The notes under the pieces were generated by a model. The model was not told the origin of the DNA, did not search any database, and saw only the letters and a program-made list of their open reading frames with translations. From CAVPTL01 sp963794415 (lineage in GTDB: Bacteria > Actinomycetota > Thermoleophilia > Gaiellales > JAICJC01), in contig CAWCDI010000004.1 of the NCBI GenBank assembly GCA_963794415.1, forward strand, positions 310,001 through 374,000: 64,000 bases of DNA. Direction: 5' to 3'. The position numbers and the translations under genes were made by a program. Every line of letters begins with the position of its first letter. The first letter of the stretch is position 1. This document shows positions 35,028 to 43,191 of this stretch, piece by piece.

Positions 35028-36476
35028 ATGAACTCACGTGCCTGGCTGGTCGCGGTGCTGGCGCTGGCCGTGGCCGGGTGCGCCGGTGGCAGCAGCGCAC
35101 AGACGGCGAGCGACTCGGGCTCGACGCTGGTCTCGACCTGGGGCGACCCGAAGGGGATCGGACAGCTCTCTGTGCAGCCGGGCGAGCCGCTGATCCCGCG
35201 CACAGCCCTGGCACCAGCGTCGAGGGTGAGCCGGACGCTTGCGACGTTCGCGCAGATCACCGATGCGCACGTGACCGACGAGGAGTCGCCGGCGCGGCTC
35301 GAGATGCTCGACCGGTTCGGCGGCAGCTTCTCGTCGGCGTTTCGGCCGCAGGAGTCGCTCACGCCGCAGGTGCTCGCGGCGATCGTCTCGTCGGTGAACG
35401 CGGCCCATCCCCAAGCCGTGTTCGAGACGGGCGACCTGATCGACAACGACCAGCAGAACGAGCTCGACCAGGCGTTCTCCGTGCTGCGCGGCGGGCGAGT
35501 GGATCCCAACAGCGGCGGCCCGGGCTACGCGGGCGTCCAGGCGCCGTCCAACGCCGATCCGCTCATCTACCGCCCGGGGCTCGACGCGCCCGCCCATCCC
35601 GGCTTGCTGGCGGCGGCCGAGCAGCCGTTCCGCTCGGCCGGGCTGCGGGCGCCGTGGTATCCGCTGCCGGGAAACCACGACCTGCTTGTGCAGGGCAACC
35701 TGAGCGCGACCTCGCAGACGGATGCGGTGGCAGTGGGCGACCGAAAGCTCGTCACGCTCGATCGCAGCGCGCTTCGGTTCGCCGGCAAGCGCGAGCTGAA
35801 GCCCGGGGTGGTCGCTGCGCTCCTGCGCCACGGGCTGCCCGGCCGCTCGATCACCGTGCCTGCCGATCCAGCGCGCCGCGAGGTGCCCGCACCGCAGGTG
35901 GTTGCCGAGCTGCGAAAGGCGAGCGGTCACGGCGGCACCGGGGAGCTGATGGATCAGATCGTGCCGCTGGGCGATGAGGCCGAGGCGATCATGCTCGACA
36001 CCACTGACCGCAGCGGCGGTGACGTGGGGGTGATGCATCCGGGCCAGCTCGAGTGGCTCCGAAGCGCCCTCGCGAGCGCCGGGGGCCGCTGGGTTTTGGT
36101 GATCTCGGGTGCGCCGCTCGAAGACGTGAAGGGCGGCGAAGGAGCGCTCGCGCAGCTCGACGCCGACCGTCACGTGGTCGCATCGATCGCCGGCGACGTG
36201 CATCGCAACTCGATCGCTCCGCGGCGCACCCGGTCGGGCGGGTACTGGTTGATCACCACCTCGTCGCTGGCCGACTACCCGCAGCAGGCGCGCGCGTTTC
36301 GGCTGTCGGAGACGGCCGGCGGGGGCGTGGTGCTGGACACCTGGATGCTGAACGGCGACCCGCGCTCGGGCCTCGCCAACACGTCCCGCGAGCTCGCCTA
36401 TCTCGACGCCCAGGGCGGCCGCCCGCGCCACCTCGCGGGGCGCCCGCTCGACCGAAACGCGCGGCTCTACAGGTAG
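35028..36476 (+). CDS. Metallophosphoesterase lipoprotein
   Basis: A 482-residue secreted calcineurin-type phosphoesterase. Signal peptide with lipobox Cys18 (AVAGC), then the metal motifs ITDAHVTDE, ETGDLIDND, LPGNHDLL and AGDVHRNSI. The ATG at 35028 has GGGAG five bases upstream; a GTG at 35022 is a weaker alternative. It resembles the long actinobacterial phosphoesterases of the TIGR03767 type. Substrate is unknown. Divergent from the epimerase and convergent with an FtsX permease gene, with palindromic repeat copy 4 between the two stops. Confidence 0.88.
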   Translation: MNSRAWLVAVLALAVAGCAGGSSAQTASDSGSTLVSTWGDPKGIGQLSVQPGEPLIPRTALAPASRVSRTLATFAQITDAHVTDEESPARLEMLDRFGGSFSSAFRPQESLTPQVLAAIVSSVNAAHPQAVFETGDLIDNDQQNELDQAFSVLRGGRVDPNSGGPGYAGVQAPSNADPLIYRPGLDAPAHPGLLAAAEQPFRSAGLRAPWYPLPGNHDLLVQGNLSATSQTDAVAVGDRKLVTLDRSALRFAGKRELKPGVVAALLRHGLPGRSITVPADPARREVPAPQVVAELRKASGHGGTGELMDQIVPLGDEAEAIMLDTTDRSGGDVGVMHPGQLEWLRSALASAGGRWVLVISGAPLEDVKGGEGALAQLDADRHVVASIAGDVHRNSIAPRRTRSGGYWLITTSSLADYPQQARAFRLSETAGGGVVLDTWMLNGDPRSGLANTSRELAYLDAQGGRPRHLAGRPLDRNARLYR

Positions 36477-36502
36477 GCGATCTCCGCGCCGCCTGGGCGT
36501 CG

Positions 36503-36535
36503 GTGAATCAACGGTGCCTGGCACCGTTGATTCAC
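36503..36535. repeat. Palindromic repeat copy 4 (perfect, 16-base arms)
   Basis: The best copy: 16-base arms with no mismatch around a central T at 36519. Outer arms GTGAAT and ATTCAC, variable segments CAAC and GTTG, core GGTGCC/GGCACC. It sits 26 bases past the phosphoesterase stop and 10 bases past the stop of the convergent permease gene, ideal for a bidirectional terminator, but without T-runs. Confidence 0.92.
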
Positions 36536-36545
36536 GCCGGGTCGC

Positions 36546-38852
36546 TCATTCACCGCGCAGCGCGACTGCCGGCGGCCGCCGAATTGCGCTTCGGCTCACC
36601 ACGAGCGCCGCGATCACCGCCACCGCGATGAGCCCCATCGCCACCGCCGCCATCACCAGCAGATCGGCCGAGAGCGAGATCGTCGCGTAGCCCGCCGCGA
36701 GGCTCGCCGTGCGCGGCCCCAGAAGCAGCCGCTCGAGCAGCACTGCAAGGGGGGCCGCCGTGAGCACCACCACCACGGCCGCGCCGAGAAACACCTGCGT
36801 GATCTGGCGCGGCCGTGCCCCCGCCGCCCGCAACACCGCAACCGCCTGGCTCCGCTCGGTCGCCGTCAGGCCCAGCATCTGCACCACGGCGAAGAGGCAT
36901 ACGAGCGCGTCAACCACCGCCACCGTACGAAGCAGGTTGGCGAGGATCACCAGGAACTTCGCGTTGTGTGACGTCACCCCGCCGACCGTCGTGACCGGGT
37001 ACCCCAGCGCCGCCACCTCGGCCTTCACGCGCCCGGCCGATGCGCCCGGATCCAGATCGACGGCGATCGACGAGCCCACGGCAGGATCGGCTGCCAGCAG
37101 CCGCCGCGGCTGCACGTAGGCGAGGAGGCCCTGGTTCTCGAGCGACGACACGATGCCCGTGACCCGGAAACGCACCTCCACCCCGGTCGGGAGCTCCGCG
37201 GCGAGCGTCGATCCCACGTGCAGGTTGAGCGCGTCGGCGAGCCCCGCTCCGACAGCCGCCTCGTCCGGCGCCTGCTCACGCCGGCCGGCCTGCAGCGGCG
37301 GATTCTCGAACCGGCTCCCGCGGCCGCCGTAGGCGATCATCTGGAACGACTCACCCAGATCGAACGAGTCCACAGCATCGGCCTCGTAGCGCGGTGCGGC
37401 GGCGCTCACACCGGGGAGCGCAGCGATCCGCAGCGCGATCGACGGCGGCGCCGGCACCGTCAGCGCGTAGCGCTTGCCCACCGTCGCCGGATCGTGCTCG
37501 AGCCGATCGAGCAGCGTCGCGAGCGAGAGCATGAGGAGGATCACCGACGCCGCCGCAGCCACCACGCCCACGGTCGCGAGCGCTCGCAGCGGCCTCGAGA
37601 CCACCATCCGCATCCCGAGCCCGAAGAGCCCGGACGGCAGCAGCCGCCCGCGCGGCGTCGAGCCCACATCGCCGCCGCGAAGGAGCGTTGCCGGGGGCCG
37701 CCCCGCCGCGCGCCACGCCGGCCACGCGGCCGCGCCCACAACGATCGCCACCTGGACGAGCACGCAGGCCGCAAGCACCCAGACGATCTGCCACCCCGCC
37801 GAGAACTCGTTCAGCGCCGTCAGCACCGAGCCGGTCGGGCCGCGCGCGACCAGGTAGCCGACGACCACCCCCGCCAGCGTCGCCGGCACCGCGACCGCAG
37901 CCGCCTCGAGCGCGACCGACGCGGTGATCTGGCGCCGCGATCCGCCCAGCGCGCGCATCGTGCCGAATGCAGGCAGCCGCTTCTGCGCATCGGCGTACGC
38001 GGTGGCCGCGAGCACGATCCCCGCAGTGGCGAGCGCGACCAGCGAGAACGCCGCGAGCAGCGCGATCACGATGCCGGCAGCGCCGTCGACGAGCACACGG
38101 ATGCCGTCCTGCGTCACGAACTGGAACCCGCTGATGCCGAACGTCGCAACGCGCGCCTGCTCCAGCAGGAGCGGCAGATTGGCAGGATCGCGAGCCCACA
38201 GCAGCACCTGATTCACAGGATGGCTCGGCACCGGAACGTCCGTGAGGGCGACCGCGTCGGGATAGTCAACGTACACCCGCGGCCCGGCGGCGAGCGGGAA
38301 CGCCACGTTGTCGGGCGCCACCGCGATGCCCACCACCCTGTAGGAGTGCGGATCGCGATGCCCCGGCCCGAGCATGCCGATCCGGTCGCCCACGCGGATG
38401 TGCCACGACGACGCGAGCCCGCGCTCGATCACCGCCTCGTACCGGGCGCCGGTAAGGCCGTGGCCGGCAACCAGCGCGTACCCCCGCGGCCCGCTGCGCG
38501 CACCAATCACCACGGCGTGGCCGTTGTACTTCGAGTGCCGGTCATAGCGCCCGTCGGGCAAGCTCACGATGTTCGTCCCCGCCTGCGAGAACTCGTACGT
38601 CGCGGCCGAGACATCGGGCAGCGTGCGCGCCCGCGCCGCCACCTGCCCCGCCGAGGCGGGGTCGAAGGTCGCGATCACGTCGGGCAGATCGGCCCGGCTC
38701 GCCGCGCGGTCAAAGCCGGTCTGCAGGTTGTAGGCCACGGTGGCCGACGCCCCCACGAGGATGCCGACCGCGGCGATCCCGGCCAGCACCACCAGCCGCC
38801 GCCCGCGGTGGCTGCGAAGCCGGGCCGAGACGACCGAGCCCGCGGCGCTCAC
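36546..38852 (-). CDS. FtsX-like ABC permease
   Basis: A 768-residue permease with an N-terminal anchor (about 18-40), an external domain, three helices around 245-370, another anchor near 425-445, a second external domain and three C-terminal helices. AFGTMRALGGSRRQI and VAVLRAAGARPRQI are the two coupling helices. The start codon overlaps the ATPase stop. It is a diverged relative of the pair at 17.8-21.1 kb, with shorter external domains. Substrate unknown. Its stop lies 10 bases from palindromic repeat copy 4. Confidence 0.88.
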   Translation of the reverse strand: MSAAGSVVSARLRSHRGRRLVVLAGIAAVGILVGASATVAYNLQTGFDRAASRADLPDVIATFDPASAGQVAARARTLPDVSAATYEFSQAGTNIVSLPDGRYDRHSKYNGHAVVIGARSGPRGYALVAGHGLTGARYEAVIERGLASSWHIRVGDRIGMLGPGHRDPHSYRVVGIAVAPDNVAFPLAAGPRVYVDYPDAVALTDVPVPSHPVNQVLLWARDPANLPLLLEQARVATFGISGFQFVTQDGIRVLVDGAAGIVIALLAAFSLVALATAGIVLAATAYADAQKRLPAFGTMRALGGSRRQITASVALEAAAVAVPATLAGVVVGYLVARGPTGSVLTALNEFSAGWQIVWVLAACVLVQVAIVVGAAAWPAWRAAGRPPATLLRGGDVGSTPRGRLLPSGLFGLGMRMVVSRPLRALATVGVVAAAASVILLMLSLATLLDRLEHDPATVGKRYALTVPAPPSIALRIAALPGVSAAAPRYEADAVDSFDLGESFQMIAYGGRGSRFENPPLQAGRREQAPDEAAVGAGLADALNLHVGSTLAAELPTGVEVRFRVTGIVSSLENQGLLAYVQPRRLLAADPAVGSSIAVDLDPGASAGRVKAEVAALGYPVTTVGGVTSHNAKFLVILANLLRTVAVVDALVCLFAVVQMLGLTATERSQAVAVLRAAGARPRQITQVFLGAAVVVVLTAAPLAVLLERLLLGPRTASLAAGYATISLSADLLVMAAVAMGLIAVAVIAALVVSRSAIRRPPAVALRGE

Positions 38853-39523
38853 ACCGCGACCGGGAACCGTCCGTCGGCGAGCTCCAGCACGCGATCGGCA
38901 ACCGCCGTGGCGGCCGGGTCGTGCGTGACGAGCAGCACCGCGCGGCCGTCATCTGCCAGCTCGCGCAGCACCTGAAGCACGGCGCCGCCGGACTCGCTGT
39001 CGAGGTTTCCCGTGGGCTCGTCCGCCAGGATCAGTACCGGATCGTTGATGAGCGCCCGCGCGATTGCGAAGCGCTGCTGCTCGCCGCCCGACATGACGGT
39101 GGGAAGCTGGCCGGCGACCTCGCCCACGCCGAGCCGCTGGATCAGCTCGGCGCCGCGGCGGGTGGCATCACGGCCGTTCCCGGCCAGGCGGGCGGCCAGC
39201 ATCACGTTCTCCTCGCCGGTGAGCTCGGGCAGCAGGTGGAAGAACTGGAACACGAAGCCGATCCGGCGCGCCCGCAAGCGAGCGAGACCGGTCTCCGAGA
39301 GCCTGTCCACGCGCTCCCCCGCAACCGCGATAGTGCCCGCATCGGCCCGGTCGAGTCCGCCGACGAGGTGAAGCAGCGTCGACTTGCCGGAGCCTGACCG
39401 GCCGACGATCGCCACCAGCTCACCGCGCTCGAGGTCGAGGTCAACGTGGTCGAGCACCGTCCGCGCGCCGCGCCCCGCACCGAAGCGCTTGACCACCGCC
39501 CGAGCTTCGACGACGCGATCCAC
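38849..39523 (-). CDS. ABC transporter ATPase (MacB/LolD type)
   Basis: A 224-residue ATPase: GRSGSGKST (Walker A), RIGFVFQFFHLLPELTGEEN, MSGGEQQR signature with Met replacing the usual Leu, LILADEPTG (Walker B) and VTHD. GTG at 39523 is chosen because upstream in-frame residues are not family-like; no clear Shine-Dalgarno. Partner of the overlapping FtsX permease. Confidence 0.9.
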   Translation of the reverse strand: MDRVVEARAVVKRFGAGRGARTVLDHVDLDLERGELVAIVGRSGSGKSTLLHLVGGLDRADAGTIAVAGERVDRLSETGLARLRARRIGFVFQFFHLLPELTGEENVMLAARLAGNGRDATRRGAELIQRLGVGEVAGQLPTVMSGGEQQRFAIARALINDPVLILADEPTGNLDSESGGAVLQVLRELADDGRAVLLVTHDPAATAVADRVLELADGRFPVAV

Positions 39524-39659
39524 GCACGGAGGGTAGGCGACGGCGCGCCGCGCCCTGGTGACGACGTTCACCCGGGTGAGGTGCAGGGCCGAGCCGGCTT
39601 TTGGCGAAATCCGATGCCATATTGCTATCCGGATAAGCGGTCTGGGGAGGTCGTTCGAA

Positions 39660-39878
39660 GTGGACTACGTGCGGATGGAGATGGACCGGCTCGGATTCGA
39701 GATCGTGAGCGTGCGCCCGGAGCCGGGGCCGCCGGGCCGGTGGAACGCGCGCTGGCGCCCGAAGGATGCTCCCCGCACGGTGTCGTTCGGCGCGAGCGGC
39801 GAGACCGCCTACGCCGCCCTCCGGGCCGCGCTGATGAACGCAAGCGACGATTTCCAGAGCTCCTACGAAAGGTCATGA
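39660..39878 (+). CDS. Small protein of unknown function
   Basis: A 72-residue protein (VDYVRMEMDRLGFEIVSV, then GRWNARWRPKDAPR and an Ala-rich helix). GGGGAGG ends seven bases before the GTG at 39660, which decides the start against a longer reading from 39558. The mixed hydrophobic/charged pattern suggests a small alpha/beta soluble fold. It ends one base before the aquaporin ATG and is probably co-translated. No family recognised. Confidence 0.6.
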   Translation: MDYVRMEMDRLGFEIVSVRPEPGPPGRWNARWRPKDAPRTVSFGASGETAYAALRAALMNASDDFQSSYERS

Positions 39879-39879
39879 C

Positions 39880-40713
39880 ATGAGCGTCGAGTCCCAGCCC
39901 CCGGAGCAGTGGCATCCCGGGTCCCGTATCGAGATGCTGATCCAGAACGATTTCGTCGTGCCGGCCCAGAACTTCCAGGATCCCTCGCAGGAGTGGCGCC
40001 GGCTGTTCTCGGAGCTCCTCGGCACCTTCTTCCTCGTGCTGGTGGCCTGCGGCGGCGGCGTGATGGGGCACGCCTTCCCCGACACCATCAGCCGCACGGC
40101 AGCGGTCACCGCGCCGGGGCTCATGGTGCTCGGCATCATCCTCTTCATGGGCAAGGTCTCGGGCGCGCACCTCAATCCGGCCGTGACGTTCGCCTTCTGG
40201 CTGCGCGGCGACTTCCCGTCGAAGCGCGTGCCGGGCTACATCGTGGTGCAGCTGATCGGCGCGGCCCTGGGCGCATGGTTCGTGCAGAGCGTGATCAACG
40301 CCTCGGCGGTCTTCGGCTCGAACTACGTCGCCTCCGGCTACACGTCCACCGACGCGTTCCTCATGGAGGCGGTGCTCACGCTCGGGCTGGTGAGCGTGAT
40401 CCTCGGAACGGCCTCCGGGGCCCAGAACCTGGGCGTGTTCGGCGCCCTCGGCGTGGGCGGCTACATCATCCTCGCCGGCCTCTGGGGCAGCCCCATCTCG
40501 GGCGCCTCGATGAACCCGGCGCGCACCTTCGGCCCCGACCTGGTGGGCGGCAACTTCAGCGACTACTGGGCCTACGTCGCCGGCCCGCTGGTGGGAGCGG
40601 CGCTCGCAGTCGCGTTCGCGTTCGTGCTGCGCGGCTCGGGCGGCGGAAAAGCCGGCTCCGGCGCAGCGCAGGGCGACCTCTTCACCGAAGCGCAGCACCC
40701 CGACAAGGCGTAA
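39880..40713 (+). CDS. Aquaporin / glycerol facilitator (MIP family)
   Basis: A 277-residue channel with six helices and both pore boxes: HLNPAVTF (Asn99-Pro100-Ala101) and SMNPARTFGPD (Asn212-Pro213-Ala214). The Arg after the second box is the selectivity-filter arginine. A 40-residue hydrophilic N-terminal extension (ending DPSQEWRRLFSELLG) is longer than in typical aquaporins. Water versus glycerol preference is not certain. It could act with the MscS channel and trehalose enzymes in osmotic adaptation, though nothing links them genetically. rpiA follows in 20 bases. Confidence 0.9.
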   Translation: MSVESQPPEQWHPGSRIEMLIQNDFVVPAQNFQDPSQEWRRLFSELLGTFFLVLVACGGGVMGHAFPDTISRTAAVTAPGLMVLGIILFMGKVSGAHLNPAVTFAFWLRGDFPSKRVPGYIVVQLIGAALGAWFVQSVINASAVFGSNYVASGYTSTDAFLMEAVLTLGLVSVILGTASGAQNLGVFGALGVGGYIILAGLWGSPISGASMNPARTFGPDLVGGNFSDYWAYVAGPLVGAALAVAFAFVLRGSGGGKAGSGAAQGDLFTEAQHPDKA

Positions 40714-40733
40714 CCGGATAACGTTGGCCCGGC

Positions 40734-41387
40734 ATGAGCTTTGACCGGGAAAAGGAAGTCGCGGCGGATGCCGCTGCCAAGCTCGTCGAGGACGGGATGG
40801 TCGTCGGGCTCGGCACCGGATCCACCGTCGCCTATCTGCTGGCGGCGCTCGGCCGGCGGTCGCTCGACATCGACTGCGTGGCGACGTCGCCGGCCACCGA
40901 GCAGATCGCGCTCGACCTCGGCATCCGGGTGCACCCCTTCGCGGGGCCGATGGCGCCGCGCCGGCTGGACATCGCCATCGACGGCGCCGACCAGGTCGAT
41001 CCGGCCGGCTGGATCATCAAAGGCGGCGGCGCGGCCCACACCCGCGAGAAGGCCGTTGCGGCTGCGGCCGACCGCTTCATCGTGATCGTCTCGTCCGACA
41101 AGATGGTCGAGCGGCTCGTGCCGCCGGTGCCGCTGGAGCTGCTTGCCTTCGGCCTGAACGCGACGATGGAGCGCATCGGCGACGTGAAGCTGCGGGCGGT
41201 GCCGCTGAGCCCCGACGGCGGCGTGATCGCCGATTTCACGGGAGCGTTCGCCGACCCGGCGGCGCTGGCCGATCAGCTGGCCAACACGCCGGGAGTGATC
41301 GAGCACGGCCTCTTCCCCGCCGCGATGACCAACGAGGTCTTCGTGGGTCGCGGCGAGCGGGCCGAGCGCATCACGATCGGTGAATGA
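40734..41387 (+). CDS. rpiA: Ribose-5-phosphate isomerase A
   Basis: A 217-residue enzyme that interconverts ribose-5-phosphate and ribulose-5-phosphate. Family motifs: VGLGTGSTVAYLL near residues 24-36, AIDGADQVDP, and IKGGGAAHTREK with the catalytic Glu/Lys. The stop codon falls inside the left arm of palindromic repeat copy 5. It opens a cluster of pentose-phosphate genes (rpiA, then pgl and gnd on the other strand, then zwf) that together cover the oxidative branch to ribose-5-phosphate. Confidence 0.95.
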   Translation: MSFDREKEVAADAAAKLVEDGMVVGLGTGSTVAYLLAALGRRSLDIDCVATSPATEQIALDLGIRVHPFAGPMAPRRLDIAIDGADQVDPAGWIIKGGGAAHTREKAVAAAADRFIVIVSSDKMVERLVPPVPLELLAFGLNATMERIGDVKLRAVPLSPDGGVIADFTGAFADPAALADQLANTPGVIEHGLFPAAMTNEVFVGRGERAERITIGE

Positions 41388-41412
41388 CCGGTGCCTGGCA
41401 CCGGTGATTCAC
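41380..41412. repeat. Palindromic repeat copy 5, overlapping rpiA stop
   Basis: Core GGTGCCTGGCACC at 41390-41402. Outer arms GTGAAT and ATTCAC are exact, variable segments GACC and GGTG pair at three of four positions. The last rpiA codons and TGA (41385-41387) are within the left arm. The right arm ends 10 bases from the pgl stop on the other strand. Confidence 0.9.
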
Positions 41413-41422
41413 GCGCACCGCG

Positions 41423-42094
41423 TCACCCGGCCGCCGCGCTCGCGTCCGCCACGATCAGCTGGTGCTCGGCATCGACCCGGCCGCCCGGGATCGTCCGGTC
41501 ACCTGCCCGCAGCCGCGCCAGCGCGTCCACCTTGTCGTAACCCGTCACCAGCCACAAGATCTGCCTCGCCCGGTTCAGCACCGGATAGGTGAGCGTCATC
41601 CGCCGGTGGCTCTGGTACGGCTGGGTCACGGCCACGTCGCGATCAGCCACCTCCAGCACCGGGTCGCCGGGCACCAGCGACGCCGTGTGCCCGTCGGGGC
41701 CGAGACCCAGGTGGATCAGGTCGAAGCGCTCCGGCAGCGCCGTCGCGTACTGCGCCGCCGCCGCGTCGATGTCCTGATCGAGATCCACCGGCATCGGCCG
41801 CACCCCGCCGTCGGCCTCCGGCGGCAGGCTCTCGAGCAGATGGGTGAGGTTTCGGTCGGGGTCGCCCTCCGGCGCCACCCGCTCGTCCACCTGGAAGAAC
41901 ACCGACTGCGCCCACGGCATGTCCTCGCTCGCGAGCTCGGCGAACATCGCCCACGGCGTGCGCCCGCCGCTCACCGCGAACGTGAACTGGCCGTGGTCGG
42001 CCACCGCCGCCCGGGCCTGGGCGGCAACGTAGGCCGCCGCGCGCGCCGCGACGGCCTGGCCGTCGGACAGCACCTCGATGGCGGCGCCGCTCAC
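41423..42094 (-). CDS. pgl: 6-phosphogluconolactonase
   Basis: DevB/SOL-type lactonase of 223 residues that hydrolyses 6-phosphogluconolactone. Motifs: AVSGGRTPW, VDERVAPEGDPDRN and LGLGPDGHTASLVPGDP. The GTG start overlaps the gnd stop (GTGA), so the two are co-transcribed. It works between zwf, divergently encoded about 1 kb away, and gnd. Converges on rpiA with palindromic repeat copy 5 in between. Confidence 0.94.
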   Translation of the reverse strand: MSGAAIEVLSDGQAVAARAAAYVAAQARAAVADHGQFTFAVSGGRTPWAMFAELASEDMPWAQSVFFQVDERVAPEGDPDRNLTHLLESLPPEADGGVRPMPVDLDQDIDAAAAQYATALPERFDLIHLGLGPDGHTASLVPGDPVLEVADRDVAVTQPYQSHRRMTLTYPVLNRARQILWLVTGYDKVDALARLRAGDRTIPGGRVDAEHQLIVADASAAAG

Positions 42095-43128
42095 GAGGCC
42101 GGCTTCTCGTCGTGGCCGCCGAACTGCTTGCGCATGGCCGAGAGCACCTTGTCGGCGAAGAGATCCTCGCCGCGTGAGGCAAAGCGGGCGTAGAGCGCCG
42201 CGGTGAGCACCGGCGCCGGCACGCCCTCGTCGATGGCGGCGGTGGACGTCCACCGGCCCTCGCCGGAGTCCGACACCCGTCCTGCGAACTCCTCGAGCGT
42301 CGGCGACTCGTAGAGCGCCTGGGCCGTGAGGTCGAGCAGCCACGAGCCGACCACGCTGCCGCGCCGCCACACCTCGGCGACCTCGGTGGTGTCGATGTCG
42401 TACTGGTAGTGCTCCGGATGCTCCAGGGGGCTCGTCTCGGCGTCCGACTCGCGCTGGCGCTTGCCCACATCGGCGTTCTTGATGATGTTGAGGCCCTCGG
42501 CGTAGGCGGCCATCAGCCCGTACTCGATGCCGTTGTGCACCATCTTCACGAAGTGCCCCGCGCCGTTGTCGCCGCAGTGCAGGAAGCCCTGCTCGGCCTG
42601 AGTCGGGGTGCCCGTGCGGCCCGGGGTGCGCGGCGCGGAGTCCACGCCCGGCGCCACCGACTGGAAGATGGGCGCCAGATGCTGCACCACGTCGTGCTCG
42701 CCGCCGATCATCAGGCAGTAGCCGCGATCCTTGCCCCACACCCCGCCCGACGTCCCGCAGTCAACGTGGTGGATGCCCTTCTCGCGAAGCGCGTTGGCAT
42801 GCCGGATGTCGTCGGTGTAGTGCGTGTTGCCGCCGTCGATGATGATGTCGCCCTCGTCGAGGTGCTCGGCCAGCGCGGCGATCGTCTTGTCGGTGATCTC
42901 ACCCGCGGGCACCATGACCCAGATGGCGCGCGGCTGCTCGAGCTTCGCGACGAAATCCTCGATGGTGGTCGCGCCGCCGGCGCCGTCTGCCTCGAGCGCG
43001 GACACCGCGTCGGCGCTCACGTCGTAGCCCACGCAGGTATGCCCGTCGGCCATGAGCCGCCGCACGATGTTCGAGCCCATCCGGCCCAGTCCCACCATTC
43101 CAAGCTGCATTGCGTTCTCGGTCGTCAT
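42091..43128 (-). CDS. gnd: 6-phosphogluconate dehydrogenase, short (decarboxylating) type
   Basis: A 345-residue enzyme: GLGRMGSNI cofactor loop near 10-18, VDCGTSGGVWG and GAGHFVKMVHNGIEYG with the catalytic Lys and Asn. It is the roughly 300-350 residue form, which differs from the 470-residue E. coli type. ATG at 43128 has AGGAG eight bases upstream; a start at 43176 is less likely. Divergent from zwf, with 63 bases between starts that should hold both promoters. Confidence 0.94.
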   Translation of the reverse strand: MTTENAMQLGMVGLGRMGSNIVRRLMADGHTCVGYDVSADAVSALEADGAGGATTIEDFVAKLEQPRAIWVMVPAGEITDKTIAALAEHLDEGDIIIDGGNTHYTDDIRHANALREKGIHHVDCGTSGGVWGKDRGYCLMIGGEHDVVQHLAPIFQSVAPGVDSAPRTPGRTGTPTQAEQGFLHCGDNGAGHFVKMVHNGIEYGLMAAYAEGLNIIKNADVGKRQRESDAETSPLEHPEHYQYDIDTTEVAEVWRRGSVVGSWLLDLTAQALYESPTLEEFAGRVSDSGEGRWTSTAAIDEGVPAPVLTAALYARFASRGEDLFADKVLSAMRKQFGGHDEKPAS

Positions 43129-43191
43129 TTCGGAGAGCTCCTGTTTGTGGTCGAGCGAACCGGTCGGCCCGAACATTAGTAGGATGCAGCG

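Noticed and set aside
36503..36535. Classical rho-independent terminator
   Set aside because: The hairpin is strong but neither side has a run of T, so only a terminator-like or structural role can be suggested.
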